Of a stretch of DNA of 64,000 bases, positions 17,615 to 26,279 are shown one piece after another. Source of the stretch: SVTX01 sp964629615 (GTDB taxonomy: Bacteria > Bacillota > Clostridia > Oscillospirales > CAG-272). Position 1 is the stretch's first letter, and each line of letters begins with the position of its first letter. Where the stretch lies: assembly GCA_964629615.1 (NCBI GenBank), contig CAZVUD010000001.1:90042-154041 (forward strand), given 5' to 3'. Both the position numbers and the translations under genes were made by a program. Under the pieces are notes generated by a model. That model saw only the letters and a program-made list of their open reading frames with translations. It searched no databases and had not been told where the DNA came from.

Positions 17615-18511
17615 ATGAAGCTTACAAAAAAACAATTTGATATACTCGTATGCCTTGAAGGCAAAACAGTGGCTGTTTCACAGCGTGAGATAGCCACCGA
17701 AACAGGCATATCCGTCGGAAGCGTGAACAAGGCTGTCGGTGAGATGAACGAGCTTGGATACATATCTAACGGAATGATAACAGATGCAGGCAAGGAAGCA
17801 CTTGAGCCGTACAGAGTCAAGCGCGCCGTATTCATGGCGGCAGGATTTGGCTCAAGACTCGTGCCCATCACCCTTAACACGCCAAAGCCGCTTGTCAGAG
17901 TCAAGGGCAAGAGGATAATAGATTCCCTACTCGATGCGGTAGTGGCTGCAGGCATATCCGAAATATATATCGTACGCGGTTATTTGAGCGAGCAGTTCGA
18001 CCAGCTTATCAAAAAATATCCGCAGATAGTTTTTATTGACAACCCCGTATACAATGAGACCAACAACATTTCATCTGCATATTTCGCACGTCATCTTCTT
18101 TCGGGAAGCTACGTTTTTGAGGCAGATCTTCTTTTATACAATCCAAAGCTCATAACAAAATATCAGTATTCCTCAAACTATCTCGGTGTTTACACCGAAA
18201 GGACCGAGGATTGGTGCTTTGAAGCCGATCAGAACGGCATCATAAAGAAGCTCTCGATAGGCGGATGCAACTGCTACCACATGTTCGGTATCTCTTATTG
18301 GACCGAGGAGGACGGATGCAAGCTTGCTTCCCACCTTGAGCATGTTTACAACGAGGTCCCCGGCGGCAAGGAAAGATATTGGGATCAGGTGACATTTGAC
18401 TATCATTTGAGTGAATACAAGATCAGTGTACGCCCCTGCACATTTTCAGATATCGTTGAGATAGATACCTTCAACGAGCTAAAGGCTATCGACTCAAATT
18501 ATGCAATGTAA
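17615..18511 (+). CDS. Winged-helix/nucleotidyltransferase fusion, LicC/PntC-like cytidylyltransferase
   Basis: This is a 298-aa protein. Residues 1-65 form a winged helix (SQREIATETGISVGSVNKAV). Residues 70-298 are a sugar-nucleotidyltransferase-type fold with the loop AAGFGSRLVPITLNTPKP, the LicC-like NP.YNETNNISSAY segment, an acidic VFEADLLL metal site, and a C-terminal ERYWDQ...DIVEIDTFNEL block. This pattern belongs to CTP:phosphocholine (LicC) and CTP:2-aminoethylphosphonate (PntC) cytidylyltransferases; the exact substrate cannot be told. Its place directly after an importer suggests imported substrate is activated with CTP for surface decoration. No LicD-type transferase is in the window. 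The DNA-binding-like part may give autoregulation. Confidence 0.8.
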   Translation: MKLTKKQFDILVCLEGKTVAVSQREIATETGISVGSVNKAVGEMNELGYISNGMITDAGKEALEPYRVKRAVFMAAGFGSRLVPITLNTPKPLVRVKGKRIIDSLLDAVVAAGISEIYIVRGYLSEQFDQLIKKYPQIVFIDNPVYNETNNISSAYFARHLLSGSYVFEADLLLYNPKLITKYQYSSNYLGVYTERTEDWCFEADQNGIIKKLSIGGCNCYHMFGISYWTEEDGCKLASHLEHVYNEVPGGKERYWDQVTFDYHLSEYKISVRPCTFSDIVEIDTFNELKAIDSNYAM

Positions 18512-18551
18512 AAAACACCTCCGAAAAGCAATGCTTTTCGGAGGTGTTTTA
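18512..18551. terminator. Strong bidirectional terminator
   Basis: An inverted repeat with AAAACACCTCCGAAAAGC and its complement around an AAT loop has A and T runs on both sides. It serves the importer operon on the plus strand and fakA on the minus strand. Confidence 0.9.
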
Positions 18552-18552
18552 T

Positions 18553-20208
18553 TTAGTTTTCAACAGAAATTACGTAATCGTATATAGGCTGTCCGCCGGG
18601 GAGCATTGCGACCTCGCATGCACCTCCGACCTTATTGGATATGATCTCTGCAGCCGCCTCAGCGTCTGCATCGCTGACATTCTCGCCGTAGAATACAGTT
18701 ACAAATGAAGCGCCCGTCATACCTCGGGAGAGCTGCTTTATGCAAGCCTCCTTGGTATCAGTTACACATGCGATCTTGTTCTCAACAAGTCCGAGGAACT
18801 GACCCTTCTTTATATTAAAGCGATCTATCTGAGTATCTCTTACAGCATATGTGACTGACATGGATGTCACCATCTCATATGCGTTTTTCATATCTCTTGT
18901 ATTTTCCGATGCATCAGCCTCGGGATTGAATGCGATCATGGCGCTCATGCCCTGCGGAACTGACTCTGTCGGGAGAACTATCACCTTTCTCTCGGTAACT
19001 ATCTCAGACGCCTGCTTTGCGACCATGCTTATATTCTTATTGTTCGGAAGGATGTAAACATATTCCGAGGGAGTCTTAAGTACAGCGTCTATTATATCCT
19101 GTGTGCTGGGGTTCATGGTCTGTCCGCCCTCAATGAGAGTATCGACACCGATATCGCGGAACATATTTCCAATGCCCTCACCCATGCAAACACTTACAAA
19201 GCCGTATTTCTTTTCTATCTTGATCTCTTTTTTCTCGTTGCCTTCCTTAGCCGCTCCGCCTGTAAGATTTGTATGCTGATTTCTCATGTTTTCAATCTTA
19301 ACGGATGCAAGGCTTCCGAATTCGATGGCATGTGTAAGCACCGCGCCCGGGTCATTTGTATGTATGTGGAGCTTGATGATGCTCTCATCATCAACAAACA
19401 CGGCACTGTCGCCTATGCTCTTTATAAATTCATAAAGCTCGCCCGATGTATCCTCACCAAGGTACTTTTCATTTTTGTCAATGATGCATTCGGTGCAATA
19501 TCCAAACTCAATGGATCCCGTGTCGAAATCCGAGAAATTTACGCCCTCGCTGACAGTGGGAGCTGTGTTAGTAACAGCAGGTGACTCGATCGACTCAACA
19601 GGAGATCCCTCAAATGCAGATCTCATACCCTTGATAACAAGAGTAAATCCGTATCCGCCTGCGTCTACAACGCCTGCCTGCTTGAGCACGGGGAGCATCT
19701 CGGGAGTCTTGTTCAATGTATCGACCGCGCTGTTTTCAACAGTCAGGAGCAATTCTGACATGGAAATGTCGGGATTGGCATCAAATGCCTTTCTTGCATC
19801 CTCCGAGCACACTCTCATTACTGTGAGCATAGTTCCCTCTGTGGGCTTCATTACTGCTCTGTAAGCCTCAACAGTACCTCTTTCAAGAGCCTTGACAAGA
19901 TCTTCAGCTCCTGCCTCATCCATACCCTTGAGTGCCTTGCCTATTCCTCTGAAGAACAGAGAAAGTATCGCGCCCGAGTTACCTCTCGCGCTTCTGAGCA
20001 TAAAGCCTGCAACCTTTTCGGCTACCTCGCCGACAGGCAATGAACCGTCAGCCTTTCCGACCGTGCTCATGGTAAGGCTCATATTAGTTCCCGTATCTCC
20101 GTCAGGCACGGGGAATACGTTGAGATTATTTGTATCTTCTTTGTTGTTACCGAGATTATTAGCTGCGGATATTATCATATCGCAATACAATTTTCCCGTA
20201 ATAAGCAT
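18553..20208 (-). CDS. fakA: Fatty acid kinase catalytic subunit (DAK2/DhaL domain)
   Basis: This is a 551-aa protein, the usual length for FakA/YloV. The N-terminal DhaL kinase domain shows NVFPVPDGDTGTNM (about 30-43), which holds the metal-binding aspartates, ARGNSGAILS and GTMLTVMR. Middle and C-terminal parts contact FakB. FakA phosphorylates fatty acids held by FakB, giving acyl phosphate for phospholipid synthesis. A CGGAG site precedes the ATG. It follows the DegV-family gene by 56 bp on the same strand, a fitting partner. Confidence 0.9.
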   Translation of the reverse strand: MLITGKLYCDMIISAANNLGNNKEDTNNLNVFPVPDGDTGTNMSLTMSTVGKADGSLPVGEVAEKVAGFMLRSARGNSGAILSLFFRGIGKALKGMDEAGAEDLVKALERGTVEAYRAVMKPTEGTMLTVMRVCSEDARKAFDANPDISMSELLLTVENSAVDTLNKTPEMLPVLKQAGVVDAGGYGFTLVIKGMRSAFEGSPVESIESPAVTNTAPTVSEGVNFSDFDTGSIEFGYCTECIIDKNEKYLGEDTSGELYEFIKSIGDSAVFVDDESIIKLHIHTNDPGAVLTHAIEFGSLASVKIENMRNQHTNLTGGAAKEGNEKKEIKIEKKYGFVSVCMGEGIGNMFRDIGVDTLIEGGQTMNPSTQDIIDAVLKTPSEYVYILPNNKNISMVAKQASEIVTERKVIVLPTESVPQGMSAMIAFNPEADASENTRDMKNAYEMVTSMSVTYAVRDTQIDRFNIKKGQFLGLVENKIACVTDTKEACIKQLSRGMTGASFVTVFYGENVSDADAEAAAEIISNKVGGACEVAMLPGGQPIYDYVISVEN

Positions 20209-20264
20209 ATTAAACTCCGATCCGCCGCCACATGCGGCAAGTAATATTTGCCCTGAAGCCTTTT

Positions 20265-21128
20265 TTATCTCTCAGTTCCGAGATAGAAAAGAGCAAGCGT
20301 ACCGGGACCAGAATGTGAGCCGATAACAGGACCTGTATAATCAATGAAAATATCTGTGATTCCAAATTCCTCTGTCACCATATCCGCAAGAAGCTTTGCA
20401 TCGTCATAGCAGTCGCCGTGACATATATATATGGTCTGGGATTTCGGGTCGATAGCGTTCTCCTTCATTTTTTCAACGAGAGCTGCAATTGCCGCACGTC
20501 TTCCTCTTACCTTTGTAACATTGATGAGGCGACCCTCATTGTCAACATGCATAACAGGCTTGAATGAAAGCATAGTGCCGACGATAGCGGTAGCAGCAGA
20601 GATGCGTCCGCCTCTCTTTAAGAAAAACAGATCGTCCACAGTGAACCAATGGCAAAGGTGGAGCTTGTTCTGCTCTACAAATTCTGCCACTTCATCAATA
20701 GTTGCGCCCTCTGCCTTTTTTCTGCATGCAAGAGTTACGAGAAGTCCCTGTCCGAGCGATGCGCAAAGAGTATCAACAGCGATTATCTTTCTGTCGGGAT
20801 ACTTTTCGGAAAGCTCTGATGCGGCATTCTTCCCTGACATGAATGTAGCAGAAAGTGCCGAGGAAAATCCGAGATACAGAACATCCTTGCCCGATGCAAG
20901 CTCGGACTCGAACGCCTCTGCAAATCTATCCATATTCGCCGCAGCAGTCTTAATGCTCTGCTTCTGGCGCAAAAGAGCGTATACCTCCTTAGGATCGATC
21001 TCGTTATTAAGTATGCATCCCTTTTCCTCGATATTGAGTTCAAGCGGAACTACCTTAAGTCCGAATTCCGCGATCTTATCAGTTGAAAGGTCGCATGACG
21101 AGTCGGTAAAAATTACATATTCAGTCAT
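20265..21128 (-). CDS. fakB: DegV-family fatty-acid-binding protein, FakB subunit
   Basis: This is a 287-aa protein. The start is the ATG at 21128, because GGAG lies 8 nt before it; the ATG four codons earlier overlaps that site. DegV features include FTDSSCDL near the N-terminus, GFSSALSATF, KRGGRIS and RGRRAA. FakB binds a fatty acid in a tunnel and presents the carboxylate to FakA. The neighbouring fakA supports this. The specific fatty acid cannot be predicted. A leader of about 200 nt precedes the gene. Confidence 0.88.
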   Translation of the reverse strand: MTEYVIFTDSSCDLSTDKIAEFGLKVVPLELNIEEKGCILNNEIDPKEVYALLRQKQSIKTAAANMDRFAEAFESELASGKDVLYLGFSSALSATFMSGKNAASELSEKYPDRKIIAVDTLCASLGQGLLVTLACRKKAEGATIDEVAEFVEQNKLHLCHWFTVDDLFFLKRGGRISAATAIVGTMLSFKPVMHVDNEGRLINVTKVRGRRAAIAALVEKMKENAIDPKSQTIYICHGDCYDDAKLLADMVTEEFGITDIFIDYTGPVIGSHSGPGTLALFYLGTER

Positions 21129-21326
21129 AATGATCTCCATTCTTTATGGCAGATGCATATTTGCAAATGCCGATATTTTTAAGATGAAAGTCCGCAAAAA
21201 GCATATAAAATGCGCTGTATTGCCCACCGCACATGTTGGTATTCACATTCCGTTCAAGGGCTGTTAACGCAGAATTGTATACTTGAACAACAATAAATGG
21301 CACACGGGCTTTATCCCTTATATCCT
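21129..21326 (-). promoter_or_regulatory. Long 5' leader of fakB-fakA
   Basis: The promoter at 21333-21361 implies a leader near 200 nt. It contains an inverted repeat, GTTCAAG...CTTGAAC, separated by about 24 nt. I do not recognise a known riboswitch. Confidence 0.35.
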
Positions 21327-21332
21327 CAAATT

Positions 21333-21361
21333 ATTATACATTATTTTGGGTGATTTGTCAA
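21333..21361 (-). promoter_or_regulatory. Sigma-A promoter for fakB-fakA
   Basis: On the minus strand TTGACA, 17 nt, TATAAT, both perfect. Confidence 0.75.
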
Positions 21362-21421
21362 TATTTATTCGTCAATAATATTTTATTTTTGCGTCAATTA
21401 AGTATTTGGAGCACCTATTCA

Positions 21422-21450
21422 TTGACAAAACGGCATTAATATGTTAGAAT
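21422..21450 (+). promoter_or_regulatory. Sigma-A promoter for topB
   Basis: TTGACA, 17 nt, TAGAAT. The predicted transcript start near 21457 excludes an earlier ATG at 21441 and supports the start at 21486. Confidence 0.75.
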
Positions 21451-21485
21451 ATATGTATATAAAAACAGCAAAGAAGACAGATGAA

Positions 21486-23624
21486 ATGACACTTATAATA
21501 GCAGAAAAGCCAAGCCTTGCACGAAATATCGTTGCGGGCATCGGACCTATGCAAAAGAAAAACGGATATTATGAAGGGTGCGGATATTTAGTCACATGGG
21601 CTTTCGGACACCTTTTTTCGCTGTGCGACATTGAGGATTACACAGGCATGAGCGGAAAATGGAGCATGGAGGGTCTTCCCTGCTTTCCCGAGGAATTCAA
21701 ATTCAAGATGAAGCTGCAGGCAGACAAAAAGGTGGATGCAGGCGTTGAAAGGCAGTTTAATACCATAAAATATCTCTGCTGTCGCGACGATGTGGATACT
21801 ATCGTAAATGCAGGCGACTCTGATCGCGAGGGTGAGATAATAGTGCGCATATGTGTGCAAAAGACAGGCGCGCTTGATATGGGAAAAAGCTTTTTGAGGC
21901 TTTGGCTCCCCGACCAGACTCCAGAGACCGTAAGAAGCGCACTGTCGGAAATGAAAAGTGAATGTGAATACGACCGCTTGGCAGACGAGGGATTTGCGCG
22001 CACATATATCGATTGGCTGTATGGTGTCAACCTCACACGCTATGCGACATTAAAGACAGGAACTCTTTTGCGTGTCGGCAGAGTTATCGTGCCTATAGTC
22101 AAGGCTATATATGACCGCGATATGGAAATAAGAAATTTCATACCCGACAAGTATTACGGCATAGCCTCAAAGGAGCTGACAGACGGCGAGGAGATAGAAC
22201 TCGTATCAAAGAAAAAATTTGAAAAAGAAAAGCTGTATCAGGCAAAAGAGGAATGCGCAAGATACAATGCATGCGAAGCGCGTGTATCATCGGTAAAGAC
22301 AAAAAAAGAGGTCGTAAATCCGCCAAAGCTCTTTTCCCTTTCAAAGCTGCAGAGCTTGCTTGGTAAAAAATACAAGATGTCCATGCAGGAAAGCCTTGCC
22401 ACCGTGCAAAAGCTGTATGAGGACGGATATCTTACATATCCGCGTACCAACTCCGAATACCTTGCCACCGCCGAAAAGGAAAAGATCAAAAAGATAATTT
22501 CAAATATAAGGGGCATGGGATATCCGACGATATTCAAGGATAAAAAGACCATATTTGACGACTCAAAGATAGAGAGCCACAGTGCGCTCACCCCGACATA
22601 CAAGATACCGAGCAAGGACAAGCTGTCCGAGCGCGAGATGCAGGTATATCAGACCGTTTTCCGCAGATTTGTTGCAGTATTTTGTGAGGAGGACTGCCTT
22701 GTAAGCAAAACAGAGATCACCATAGATGTGGGCGGGCTTGAGCAATTCACGCTCAAGGGCATTACCGTCCTGACAAGAGGATTTCTGAAATACGACGACA
22801 GCGACAAAAAAGACAAGATCCTGCCGCCACTGAAGCGCGGCGATCTTGTAAACATTGATTTCAAGCCCGTTGAGAAGCAGACCAGCCCACCGAGGCACTA
22901 CACGATAGAAACGCTCAACAATTATCTGAAAAATCCATTCAGAAAAGACAAGGCTCAAAATCAAAAGACAGATGACAAGCCCACCGATGATCTCATAGGA
23001 AACGAGACCGACAGCGATGACGAGGAATACCGCGCTATATTTGAGGGTCTGGAGCTTGGCACGGAGGCTACGAGAACAGGCATCATTGACAACGCAAGGC
23101 GCTCTAAATACATAGATCTCAAAAAAGATGTGTACACGATACTGCCCGAGGGCGAATATCTGATAGAACAGCTCTCACGCATGGGCATATCCATGGACAA
23201 GTACAAAACAAGTGAGCTCGGTCAGGCGCTCAAAAAGGTATACCGCGGAGAGATGGGGGTATACGACAGCGTTCATATGGCGCAAAATGAGATAAATGAA
23301 GTATTTTCATATACAAAGGCAGATATTGAAGACGACACCGACACGGGATTTTACGGTGATGTCGTCGGCAAGTGCCCTATATGCAACAAGGATGTGGTCA
23401 AAGGAAAATACAGCTACGGCTGCCTTGGCTACCGTGAGGGATGTAATTTTAAGATCAGCCTTTGCATTTGCAAGCGCAATATATCCATAGCAAATGCAAG
23501 AATGCTTTTAAGCGAGGGCAAAACATCGCAGATACGAAATTTCATTTCAAAAAACGGCAAGCCCTTCTCTGCCTCTCTTGTTTTGCGTGACGGACGCGCG
23601 GAATTTGACTTTTCCGCAAAATAA
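21486..23624 (+). CDS. topB: DNA topoisomerase III
   Basis: This is a 712-aa type IA topoisomerase. It begins MTLIIAEKPSLA (Toprim), has the acidic metal site DSDREGE, the catalytic tyrosine in YPRTNSEYL, and ESHSALTPT. The C-terminus holds one zinc-ribbon-like block (CPICNKDV...CLGYREGCNF). It relaxes and decatenates single-stranded regions during replication and recombination. A charged insert (about residues 480-520) sits in the central domain. It is a single gene with its own promoter and no operon partner. Confidence 0.92.
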   Translation: MTLIIAEKPSLARNIVAGIGPMQKKNGYYEGCGYLVTWAFGHLFSLCDIEDYTGMSGKWSMEGLPCFPEEFKFKMKLQADKKVDAGVERQFNTIKYLCCRDDVDTIVNAGDSDREGEIIVRICVQKTGALDMGKSFLRLWLPDQTPETVRSALSEMKSECEYDRLADEGFARTYIDWLYGVNLTRYATLKTGTLLRVGRVIVPIVKAIYDRDMEIRNFIPDKYYGIASKELTDGEEIELVSKKKFEKEKLYQAKEECARYNACEARVSSVKTKKEVVNPPKLFSLSKLQSLLGKKYKMSMQESLATVQKLYEDGYLTYPRTNSEYLATAEKEKIKKIISNIRGMGYPTIFKDKKTIFDDSKIESHSALTPTYKIPSKDKLSEREMQVYQTVFRRFVAVFCEEDCLVSKTEITIDVGGLEQFTLKGITVLTRGFLKYDDSDKKDKILPPLKRGDLVNIDFKPVEKQTSPPRHYTIETLNNYLKNPFRKDKAQNQKTDDKPTDDLIGNETDSDDEEYRAIFEGLELGTEATRTGIIDNARRSKYIDLKKDVYTILPEGEYLIEQLSRMGISMDKYKTSELGQALKKVYRGEMGVYDSVHMAQNEINEVFSYTKADIEDDTDTGFYGDVVGKCPICNKDVVKGKYSYGCLGYREGCNFKISLCICKRNISIANARMLLSEGKTSQIRNFISKNGKPFSASLVLRDGRAEFDFSAK

Positions 23625-23641
23625 GCAAATGAAAAGCAGAT

Positions 23642-23683
23642 GAAGAATTCCCGACAGATCAATCGATCTGTCGGGAATTCTTC
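23642..23683 (+). terminator. Perfect inverted repeat after topB
   Basis: A 19-bp perfect stem with an AATC loop lies 17 bp after the topB stop. The T run is short, so it may work as a transcript-stabilising hairpin as well as a terminator. Confidence 0.55.
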
Positions 23684-23746
23684 AGTTTATATCCCTCTCT
23701 ATATCGAAGGATATGCAAAATTAAGCTTTTAAGCGTTCCGAGCGAT

Positions 23747-25390
23747 CTATTCAGCAATGATCTCAACTATCTCTCTTATCTTGTCGTTTTCACTGCTTCT
23801 GTATACAACATTCATATGATCGCCAACATTTGTAAGTACAATGCTCTCAATATCCGCAACGCGACATTTATATGTGTAGCCGTCGTCGCCGCTGATATAA
23901 TAATAGGTATTGCCGTCTATAACTGCATCAGTTATTCTCGTTACATTAAACTCAGCCCTTGCATCATCGCTGTTGCCTATGTCCGGTCCATTGCCAATAC
24001 CCTTATCCGACAAAAGCTTTTTATACGCCTTCATAACATCGCCGCGCGTAGAGCCCGTGGCAACGAGATTGACATTTTCAACATTTACAAGAGCATACAG
24101 CTTTACATATCCGCCGTCGTCCTTCAAGACCATGATATAGGTAGCTGTTCCCGACACATTGATAAGCGACGGGAAGGACGCCTTGTATCCCATGTTCTGT
24201 ACCTGACCCTCGGCTGATTTCATCGCACTATATTCCTCAGCGCCCACAACGGGATAATACTTATATTCGCCCGTGCGCGCATTACTGATTATAAAACCGA
24301 TATTGGACTCATCATTCGTTACAGAGGTAACGCCTGTAAAATACCACACATCGTCACCTATCACGATATATCCGTAATCGTCCGTGGTCTGCTTACAGCC
24401 CTTATTTCCAATAACTGAATTTATATATCCGCCCGAGAGCATGCCATGCCAATTGTATTTTTCCTCGGCAAGATCGCCCGAAAATACCGCGTCTACCCAA
24501 GACGGCACATCGGACAGCGCATATATACTGCTGTCACCGCTTACGGGATCGAATATGATGACTTCATTTACGTCCATAGCGCCGAAGAGTCCCGCATTTG
24601 CCGAAACACAGGATACGATATAATAGGGGTTGCCCTCCTCGTCTATCTCAAAGCTGATAAAATCAAATATCTTTGTCGGATGATCAAATCTGAGCTTTCT
24701 TATCAGATTTTCGCCAAAATATGCCGATTCGACATATTTTAAGGGCTTATCAAGGCTTACATATTCTCCGTCGTTCTCCACAGGGTCCACAAGAACATAT
24801 CCGGGTATGCCGCTATCCTTATTATTGAGCCACTTGAAAAATCCTGCATATTCAAGATTTGACACCTTTTTGGGAGTTCCGCCGTAATTTATCTGCGTGT
24901 ATCTTTCGCTCACCTCATACTGCGACACTACATCCGAAAGCTTACCGAGGGTCCTGTTGCCGAATATCTTGGCAGATTCACTGTCCATAAGTGCGATATT
25001 CGTGACATCGCTTGTTTCCTTCATATCCTCTTCAAACACAGCATCCTTGACTTCTATAACGCTTGCATATTTCTCTGCATTGAACATCTCAGATGAAGCA
25101 ATTCCGCACAGTATAGCTATTGCCGCAGGTGCGATAACTATGATGGCAGGCACCATATTCAGGCTTATGTTTGCAGAATTATTGGTCTTGCCATTCTTTT
25201 TAGTCTGAGCTTTTTTTGCTTTAAACAAAAACGGCGCAAGATAAAATGCAAATGCCACCGTAAGGTATACCCAGAACAGAGGCGAATGAACATTTACGGG
25301 CGGAAGGATAAGATAATACAATCCTCCGCTTAAAAGCGTTCCGCCAACGACGGATATAATGATCTTTGTGATCAAATTCTTTTTTTCCAT
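23747..25390 (-). CDS. Membrane protein with large extracytoplasmic domain, function unknown
   Basis: This is a 547-aa protein. Three hydrophobic segments (about residues 8-30, 36-56 and 76-100) are followed by about 440 residues that should lie outside the membrane. This domain is rich in beta-strand patterns (YYIVSCVSA, GYIVIGDDVWYFTGVTSV, NTYYYISGDDGYTYKC) that suggest repeated beta-propeller or PepSY-like elements; no named motif is present. An ATG with GGAGG is preceded by a promoter. It stands alone between topB and the phage-derived element. No family is recognised. Confidence 0.65.
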   Translation of the reverse strand: MEKKNLITKIIISVVGGTLLSGGLYYLILPPVNVHSPLFWVYLTVAFAFYLAPFLFKAKKAQTKKNGKTNNSANISLNMVPAIIVIAPAAIAILCGIASSEMFNAEKYASVIEVKDAVFEEDMKETSDVTNIALMDSESAKIFGNRTLGKLSDVVSQYEVSERYTQINYGGTPKKVSNLEYAGFFKWLNNKDSGIPGYVLVDPVENDGEYVSLDKPLKYVESAYFGENLIRKLRFDHPTKIFDFISFEIDEEGNPYYIVSCVSANAGLFGAMDVNEVIIFDPVSGDSSIYALSDVPSWVDAVFSGDLAEEKYNWHGMLSGGYINSVIGNKGCKQTTDDYGYIVIGDDVWYFTGVTSVTNDESNIGFIISNARTGEYKYYPVVGAEEYSAMKSAEGQVQNMGYKASFPSLINVSGTATYIMVLKDDGGYVKLYALVNVENVNLVATGSTRGDVMKAYKKLLSDKGIGNGPDIGNSDDARAEFNVTRITDAVIDGNTYYYISGDDGYTYKCRVADIESIVLTNVGDHMNVVYRSSENDKIREIVEIIAE

Positions 25391-25421
25391 ATATTATTAC
25401 CTCCATATTTCATTTAACAAT

Positions 25422-25450
25422 ATTTTACCATACAAAGAAAAAAATTGCAA
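25422..25450 (-). promoter_or_regulatory. Promoter for the 547-aa membrane protein
   Basis: On the minus strand TTGCAA, 17 nt, TAAAAT, about 30 bp before the start codon. Confidence 0.55.
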
Positions 25451-25474
25451 CGCTTTTCTAATATAATTAGAAAA

Positions 25475-25504
25475 AATCCCGTCGGGGCAAGCCCCGACGG
25501 GATT
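25475..25504 (-). terminator. Terminator of the phage-derived operon
   Basis: AATCCCGTCGGGGC and its complement form a 14-bp GC-rich stem. On the minus strand it is followed by a run of T residues, directly after the stop of the XhlA-like gene. Confidence 0.85.
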
Positions 25505-25506
25505 AG

Positions 25507-25782
25507 TTAAAGATTAAGATACTGTATTAAAAACGAAGCGATCGCGCCTGCTATAACGCTTGCGGCATAGCTCACGGTTTTTATAAGTATCTCGGCAGGA
25601 CGCCGCTCTATCCGCTTAAGGCGCCTGCGGCTCTCACTGCAGATGATCTCCTGATTTTCAACCATAGGCTCAAGCTTTCGGGTGCATTTTTCAAGGTCCT
25701 CTATCTTGTCCTCGTGCCGCTCAAGCACCTCATTAGTTCTGCGGTGTCTTTCATCACAAAGCTCTTTGTTGAATGATTCCAT
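25507..25782 (-). CDS. XhlA-like phage lysis-associated protein
   Basis: This is a 91-aa protein. The start is set by AGGAGAAAAAT before the ATG. Residues 1-50 form a charged coiled coil (DERHRRTNEVLERHEDKIEDLEK in part), and one membrane helix lies at about 66-88 at the C-terminus. This is the layout of XhlA/haemolysin-like proteins encoded near phage lysis genes. No endolysin or second holin accompanies it here. It is the last gene of the phage-derived operon. Confidence 0.65.
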   Translation of the reverse strand: MESFNKELCDERHRRTNEVLERHEDKIEDLEKCTRKLEPMVENQEIICSESRRRLKRIERRPAEILIKTVSYAASVIAGAIASFLIQYLNL

Positions 25783-25841
25783 ATTTTTCTCCTCCATTTA
25801 CGGTATCTGTGACGTCACATCCCGGAAGGACCTGCAAAATA

Positions 25842-26231
25842 TCAGATATTGTCTGCGCTCTCATCCAAAAACTTCTTTTGTTCAGCTTCAAGATACTGAG
25901 CTGTTTTCATATCCTGTATTTCAGACTGCTCAAGCACAAGGGCAAATTTGCGTCTGACCTTGACCCACTCACCGCGCTTTATCATACAGTTTTTTCCGTT
26001 TACAGCAACGTAAACATCATCCTTGTATCTGTCATTATCGCGGAAAAGCTTTACGCTCACATATTCGTTAAGATAGTCCTCGTCCTTTGCGCGCTTCATA
26101 AGCGCATCGTCCGCCGCCTTTTTTTCCTTTTGTCTGAAATAGGCACATTCGGCTTCCTTTTTTGCAAGCTTTTCCTCGTATTCAGCCTTGAGCGCATTGA
26201 GCGCATCCTTATATTTCATATCGTTTTCCAT
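25842..26231 (-). CDS. Phage head-region small protein after the capsid gene
   Basis: This is a 129-aa protein. Residues 1-55 are a charged coiled coil; residues 75-100 carry VAVNGKNCMIKRGEWVKV, which resembles a short beta motif often found in the gene next to N4-gp56-type capsid genes. The C-terminus is helical. GGAAGGA precedes the ATG. Its role is not established; a capsid-associated or decoration protein is plausible from position. Confidence 0.5.
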   Translation of the reverse strand: MENDMKYKDALNALKAEYEEKLAKKEAECAYFRQKEKKAADDALMKRAKDEDYLNEYVSVKLFRDNDRYKDDVYVAVNGKNCMIKRGEWVKVRRKFALVLEQSEIQDMKTAQYLEAEQKKFLDESADNI

Positions 26232-26279
26232 AAGATCCTTCCTTTCGATGATCGGTTATTTATTTTTTATTGCATGCTG

